Origin: Haematospirillum sp. H4485 | GTDB lineage: Bacteria; Pseudomonadota; Alphaproteobacteria; Rhodospirillales; Rhodospirillaceae | Direction of reading: 5' to 3' | Assembly: GCF_012102745.1 (NCBI RefSeq) | Contig: NZ_JAAVSY010000016.1 | Location: 1 to 38,666, forward strand | Length of the DNA stretch: 38,666 nt | Shown here: one piece after another, positions 35,377-38,666 of the stretch | Layout: every line of letters begins with the position of its first letter | Numbering within the stretch: the stretch's first letter is position 1 | Position numbers and translations under genes: made by a program | The notes under the pieces: model-generated | Seen by the model: the letters and a program-made list of their open reading frames with translations, nothing else | What the model was told of the DNA's origin: nothing | The model's database searches: none

Positions 35377-35691
35377 ATGAGTCTGACTTTTGAATATATT
35401 AAAAATTGGACAAAAAATAAGGAATCATTCTACTTTTTCCTCCCAAATCAACATAACGGCAGACCGTTTGATATTATTTATAATATAATTGAAATGTATG
35501 AAATTGACGATAAAATTATTATAAAGTTTTCGGATGATATTGAAGTATCATTTGAAGGAGACATCTCATATGAAGATGAATTTTTTAATATTTTGCTAAA
35601 GGGATTCAGCAGGCTTGTTTATATCGTTTCAGGAAATGTTAGGGGTGAATTTTATGAAGGGGAGTTCTGCTTATGTGGTTTCGGGGTTTGA
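35377..35691 (+). CDS. predicted immunity protein for cassette 1 toxin
   Basis: The 104-residue AT-rich gene overlaps the cassette 1 toxin by four bases (ATGA), the usual tight coupling of toxin and immunity. The protein is small and acidic with many aromatic residues (ESFYFFLPNQHNGRPFDIIY, DDKIIIKFSDDIEVSFEGD). It is not in a family that I recognise. Its stop codon lies inside the left terminal repeat of the Tn3-type element (from 35683), so the last residues (about GV) may come from the transposon and the native C-terminus may be lost. The immunity role is inferred from position. Confidence 0.6.
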   Translation: MSLTFEYIKNWTKNKESFYFFLPNQHNGRPFDIIYNIIEMYEIDDKIIIKFSDDIEVSFEGDISYEDEFFNILLKGFSRLVYIVSGNVRGEFYEGEFCLCGFGV

Positions 35692-36173
35692 GCAGCAACG
35701 GAGCAGAAAACCTACATAAGGATTTCAGTGCTCGTCAGGGTCAGTCTTCCGAGGATCGCGTAGCGGCCTAAGTTCGCCTCGGGCCACTAATTCCGGCAGA
35801 GAGAAGGCGTATTGGCCGAGCATATTGACGTGTTTTGAGCCAAGCGGCAACAGGCGTGCAACGTCTTGGGGGCGCACGTCGTGGCCTTCTGCCATGAGCT
35901 GATTCAGGGCGGCATCCATGTAGATCGTGTTCCAGAGCACGACGAGATTGACGACCAGGCCGAGCGTTCCGAGTTGATCTTACAGCCTTTCACAGTAGCG
36001 TTGACGCAATATTGATCCGGCTTACGAGTTTCGTCCGAAGCAGGATTATCACCACGACATCCGCCTGATGAAGCATCACTTAAATTGCCACAGAAAAACG
36101 ATCAAGGAATTGGATCGCTAACGAGCACTGAAATCCTTATGTAGGTTTTCTGCTCCGTTGCTGCTCAAACCCC
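35683..36173. mobile_element. 491-bp Tn3-family mini-transposon with 53-bp terminal inverted repeats
   Basis: Perfect 53-bp inverted repeats occupy 35683-35735 and 36121-36173. Each starts GGGGTTTGAGCAGC at the outside and ends in CAGTGCTCGT inside, consistent with Tn3-type ends beginning GGGG. The core contains only the 3' end of a Tn3 transposase gene (minus strand). It also holds a short plus-strand tail (DPAYEFRPKQ to the stop at 36120) that ends right at the inner side of the right repeat. It cannot move without help. Flanking bases (GTTTC and ATATA) are not a 5-bp target duplication, so one side may have been rearranged. Confidence 0.8.
35725..35979 (-). pseudogene. tnpA: Tn3-family transposase TnpA, C-terminal fragment
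   Basis: The frame reads DQLGTLGLVVNLVVLWNTIY, then DAALNQL and LLPLGSKHVNMLGQYAFSL, which is the conserved end of Tn3 transposases. It stops inside the left terminal repeat, as intact tnpA genes do. An upstream in-frame stop at 35980-35982 and the lack of any other part show that it is a remnant. Confidence 0.8.
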
Positions 36174-36253
36174 ATATACCGTTCTGAATTTTGCGGCCCT
36201 GGGTCGAAGTTGCGAAGAATGAGCAACCGAAGCGAAGCGTCCCAAGGCCGACC

Positions 36254-36369
36254 CGCCGCCTTTTTAAAACGTTTCCTGCATGAGAGAGTGAAAATGTCCA
36301 TCAGCTACCCCCTTGCGGGTGGCGGGACATTTTCACGAACAGCTTGCGCAGGAAACGCAGAAGGCGGCG
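36254..36369. repeat. 116-bp imperfect hairpin (interrupted inverted repeat)
   Basis: Three blocks recur in mirror order. CGCCGCCTT is at 36254-36262 and its complement at 36361-36369. GTTTCCTGC is at 36271-36279 and 36348-36356. GTGAAAATGTCC is at 36288-36299 and 36325-36336. The order and outward symmetry resemble two ends of an insertion sequence joined after loss of its centre. It could also fold as a structured single-strand site. No gene lies in 36174-36414. Confidence 0.6.
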
Positions 36370-36414
36370 AAATAATATTTAATCAATATACAATGTATAT
36401 CATTCGGGTTCAGG

Positions 36415-37353
36415 CCATATACGGCAAGCGAGCGGCACACCGACCAGCTGCTGCGTCAGGGTGGTCCGGGAACGTATAAAGCTCTGGCGGTCGGTGCGGC
36501 CTGGGACACTCTGCAGGAGCAAACCGAGCGGCTCCGGTTTGCCCGCGACCACGCGGCTCCCCTTGTCGAACACCCCGATGCGTTCATCGACCTGCGGATC
36601 CCGACACGGCAGCTGGACCAGGCCGTACAGGCCCCCGTGCCGGACCTCGGGCTGACGGCCAGTGCCTTGGAGCGCATTCAGGGTACCGGCCCCGGTGGCC
36701 GCCGTCAGGAGGTGATCGACGACCTTGCGGCAAAAGGCACCGACCTTGCCATCGAGATGGCCGCCTCCATCGCCATAAGGGGCGCAGGACGCGCCATCGG
36801 AAAAGCCACAACCGCCGCCCGCGCCCTGAACAGGGCAGACGGGCCGGGCCTGGGCACACTGGCAGTGAAGGACAGAACTACAAATACGGGAGCAGGCTAC
36901 CCAGATCTTGCTAGACCCACAGCATTAACCCCTGCAAATACGATATTGGGAGACCTTGATAATTTGGGTCGGCCAACTGGAGTCTCCGCAATTATAAATC
37001 GAGGCTCTCTCGGCACTGGGACTCCTGCGAACCCAGCAATTTCCCCTCCAGGATTTGGCGGGCAGGGAGCTAATCATGCTCGGGGTCATTTACTGGCTAG
37101 AATGCTTGGTGGTGCAGGAGATGATGCCAGAAATCTGGTTACACTTTTTCAACGCAACGCAAACCACCCCAATATGTCATCCTTTGAGCGACAAGTTCAA
37201 CATGCTGTTCGCAGTGGTGAAACTGTAAACTTTCGTGCGGTTCCAATATATACTGGGAGCAACATGATGCCGGTAGGGGTGACACTTACAGCGCGTGGTT
37301 CCGGCGGGTTTTATTTGGATATATCGATCCCCAACATAAGCGGAGTTCCTTGA
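36415..37353 (+). pseudogene. silent TpsA cassette 2: pretoxin fragment with NS-type nuclease tip
   Basis: An open frame without a proper start (first valid start GTG 36637, open from 36376) begins with a pretoxin segment (ASERHTDQLLRQGGPGTYKA to AIEMAASIAIRGAGRAIG). This differs from that of the resident TpsA. The tip starts near 36870 and is more AT-rich. It carries ANHARGHLLARMLGGAGDDA, NLVTLFQRNANHP, and a beta-rich end (VPIYTGSNMMPVGVTLTARG). The RGHLLA..LGG.GDD..NLVTL pattern is that of DNA/RNA non-specific endonuclease toxins (Endonuclease_NS_2 type). It is followed directly by an immunity gene. It lacks signal and secretion domains, so it is a donor cassette or a remnant of another TpsA gene. 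Confidence 0.75.
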
Positions 37354-37868
37354 TGGGTATTGAACAAATTACCGAACTTTTACCGGTACCAGAAAAAACG
37401 ACTGAATCGGCAGTTAGTGACTGGTATTCCATATCTGCAGCATTACAGTGCGAATTTCCATCTGATTATAAATTGTTTATATCCACCTATGGCACTGGGG
37501 TAATTGGTGGATTCTTGTGGATATTAAACCCATTTTCTTCTAACTCGAATCTTAACCTAGAAAAGGCTCTCTATTTCAGACACGCGTACCAACAGATGAA
37601 GGAAAAATTCCCGACTGATTATGCGCGCGAAGTTGATACATTCTTACCTTGGGGCGTAACGGACAATGGTGACAGCCTTGTTTGGCTTATAGAAGGGGAA
37701 AACCCTAATATCTGGCAAGTTGCAATCTTTAGCTCTGATCAAGCCAATGAAGAAAAAAGCGGTCTTACAATGTCTGATTTTCTGGTAGCGCTACTGGAAA
37801 AAAAAGTTCGATCGTCAATATTACCTCTCCAGTTCTTGGAGGCAGAGAAGCTATTTGTACCACTCTGA
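37353..37868 (+). CDS. SUKH-family (SMI1/KNR4) immunity protein
   Basis: The roughly 171-residue protein matches the SUKH fold pattern: LQCEFPSDYKLFISTYGTGVIGGFLWILNPF near the N-terminus, then FLPWGVTDNGDSLVWLIEGE, then SDFLVALLEKKV. SUKH proteins are common immunity proteins against nuclease toxins. ATG 37353 overlaps the last base of the toxin stop codon, so the two genes are coupled. It is AT-rich like the tip it follows. Probably cytoplasmic and able to protect even though its toxin is not exported. Confidence 0.82.
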   Translation: MGIEQITELLPVPEKTTESAVSDWYSISAALQCEFPSDYKLFISTYGTGVIGGFLWILNPFSSNSNLNLEKALYFRHAYQQMKEKFPTDYAREVDTFLPWGVTDNGDSLVWLIEGENPNIWQVAIFSSDQANEEKSGLTMSDFLVALLEKKVRSSILPLQFLEAEKLFVPL

Positions 37869-38061
37869 TCTTTTATAAATTTCTTGCTGTGTTGTCAGAT
37901 CCTCTAAGAAGAAGATAGAGCGGTATAGAGAACGATAATGAGGAAATTCCTTAAAAGTATGGAGCTTGAGGATCTGCTGTCGTTTGGACCCCACTATCAG
38001 CATCGAACAACAGTCACGCAACCAGATGGTAGTGCCTGTCCGACAAAGTCGGGATAAGGGT
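37869..38061. other. short gene-free stretch with inverted repeat
   Basis: A 9-bp inverted repeat CAGATCCTC (37896-37904) and GAGGATCTG (37968-37976) encloses 63 nt. I see no gene. It may be an insertion-sequence end. Confidence 0.3.
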
Positions 38062-38511
38062 TCATCTGGCAGGCTTGGCCGGAGCGGCAGCAGCACCTGG
38101 CCCTGCACGGATACCGGGTTGTCCGGGTTCAGCGACTGCAGCACCCCGCTGGCCCAGCGGGGCCCGGTAGTCGGCCCGGATTTCCTGAAAGCCGTTCCAG
38201 GTTGTGTCAACGCCGTCGTAGACGACAAGACTGCCCACCCCGGCACCGACCACTGTGGGAGTTCCCGCTGCTGCTGCCACAACGCCACCAAGGACTTCAG
38301 CACCCCCCACTGCTATCTTGCCGGCCCCGATGGTCTGGCCGACCGCACTGTTGTTGGCGGTAAGAAGATCCAGGGCCCGGTCCCCGCGCGTATACGCATA
38401 AAGGCCGGTCGCCAGCAGGCGGGACTGCTCCTCCACATACCCGCGGCCACGGTCAACACGCGCCTGATCCGGGTGCAGTTCGCGGTTGTTGGCGCGGGTG
38501 AGGCTGGCGAC
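38062..38511 (-). pseudogene. inverted TpsA pretoxin fragment
   Basis: On the minus strand the sequence repeats the TpsA segment from LTRANNRELHPDQARV through DRGRGYVEEQSRLLATGLYA and GGAEVLGGVVAAAAGTPTVV to YRAPLGQ, nearly as in 32140-32690. Two changes stand out. Forty-four residues between two copies of a 13-bp repeat (TCAGGCGCGTGTT) are missing, and an extra C after CCAG shifts the frame and yields a nonsense tail to the stop. It is a dead fragment, opposite in orientation to the other copies. Confidence 0.8.
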
Positions 38512-38666
38512 GCGGCGGAAGTCCTTGATGCGACAGAAGGCGTTTTCGATCAGGTGGCGGTCTCGGTATCGCCGCGCGTCACAGGCGATGGCGCGCTTTC
38601 TGTTGCGGCGTCGAGGAATGACGGGCACGACCGAGAGGCTGCGCATTGGCGTCATATCCCTTGTCG
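38505..38666 (-). pseudogene. IS5-family transposase fragment
   Basis: The minus strand reads DKGYDAN at the window edge (in another frame), then VPVIPRRRNRKRAIACDARR and YRDRHLIENAFCRIKDFRRV. This is the conserved C-terminal DDE part of IS5 (IS427-like) transposases. A frame change between the two segments shows internal damage. At RRVA it passes directly into the TpsA fragment without a stop, so the fusion point is about 38503-38511. The element probably mediated the inversion. Confidence 0.75.

Larger units (their letters stand above)
34139..35380 (+). pseudogene. silent TpsA cassette 1: pretoxin copy with a different toxin tip
   Basis: Starting directly after the immunity stop codon, in frame but without a start codon, the sequence repeats the TpsA pretoxin (repeat A at 34148-34516, repeat B at 34551-34916). 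About 120 residues present between them in the full gene are missing, replaced by a short GERGARELFSA join. After 34916 it diverges into a new C-terminal tip of about 130 residues, clearly more AT-rich. The tip shows GRYWTLEPSAGPLQSQLESA, LPEWGNTLEKK, GTKYYEGISAPQ and GGGVQIFLQNPNKDWIV. This layout resembles NAD-using (ADP-ribosyltransferase-like) polymorphic toxin tips, but I cannot confirm that. It has no signal peptide or secretion domain, so it is a donor cassette unless recombined onto the full gene. Confidence 0.8.

Noticed and set aside
36254-36369. Integron attC site
   Set aside because: No clear core-site pair (RYYYAAC/GTTRRRY) at the ends and no integrase in the window. The block structure fits insertion-sequence ends better.

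Overview
The window looks like a mosaic accessory replicon (plasmid or plasmid-derived island) from an alphaproteobacterium, most likely of the Acetobacteraceae type. The RPA-family replication initiator with iterons, the ParA/ribbon-helix-helix partition genes and the style of the GC-rich genes suggest this. The host is inferred, not proven. Several blocks (the NRPS/MFS fragment and the AraC/amidohydrolase pair) read like gammaproteobacterial genes, so the DNA is either a heavily recombined plasmid or partly an assembly chimera.

Layout. 1-856: a serine-recombinase fragment abuts a ParA gene that has lost its Walker A half, followed by a small ribbon-helix-helix partition protein. 1052-6207: a complete type II-C CRISPR-Cas locus. 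It has a tracrRNA on the minus strand divergent from cas9, then cas9-cas1-cas2, then an array of five identical 36-bp repeats and four spacers. 6260-7475: the replication module, with iterons on both sides of repA, a DnaA box and an AT-rich stretch. repA carries a +1 change in an A8 tract that removes its C-terminus unless slippage occurs. 7690-9870: an NRPS fragment (end of an A domain, a PCP, start of a C domain) fused tail to tail to a truncated MFS exporter. 9984-13763: an 18-bp direct repeat bounds an M48 peptidase and an EcoRII/Dcm-type restriction-modification pair. 13771-15190: a serine resolvase, a resolvase remnant and a HigBA toxin-antitoxin pair whose promoter and operator are readable. 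15385-18166: an AraC/GyrI regulator, an exported YtcJ-like amidohydrolase and a terminator hairpin. 18349-23404: a type III restriction operon with an intact res, a mod broken by an internal deletion, a small RHH gene upstream and a truncated gene downstream. 23553-24928: a resolvase remnant and a largely gene-free stretch with palindromes.

24929-38666 is a two-partner-secretion polymorphic-toxin locus. TpsB (outer-membrane transporter) and a 2274-residue TpsA exoprotein ending in an AHH-like nuclease tip are followed by an Imm11-like immunity gene. Next comes a first silent cassette: a promoterless copy of the TpsA pretoxin region joined to a different tip, with its own AT-rich immunity gene. 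A 491-bp Tn3-type mini-element and a 116-bp hairpin follow. Then comes a second silent cassette with an NS-type nuclease tip and a SUKH immunity gene. Last is an inverted third copy of the TpsA pretoxin region fused to an IS5-family transposase fragment. The repeated pretoxin blocks (about 370 bp each, without indels) would let homologous recombination swap the expressed toxin tip together with its immunity gene.

The common theme is defence and competition: CRISPR-Cas9, two restriction systems (one apparently disabled), a toxin-antitoxin pair and a contact-toxin arsenal, separated by recombinase and transposon scars. The most interesting parts are the plasmid-borne II-C locus with its self-contained RNA architecture and the toxin-switching cassette array.
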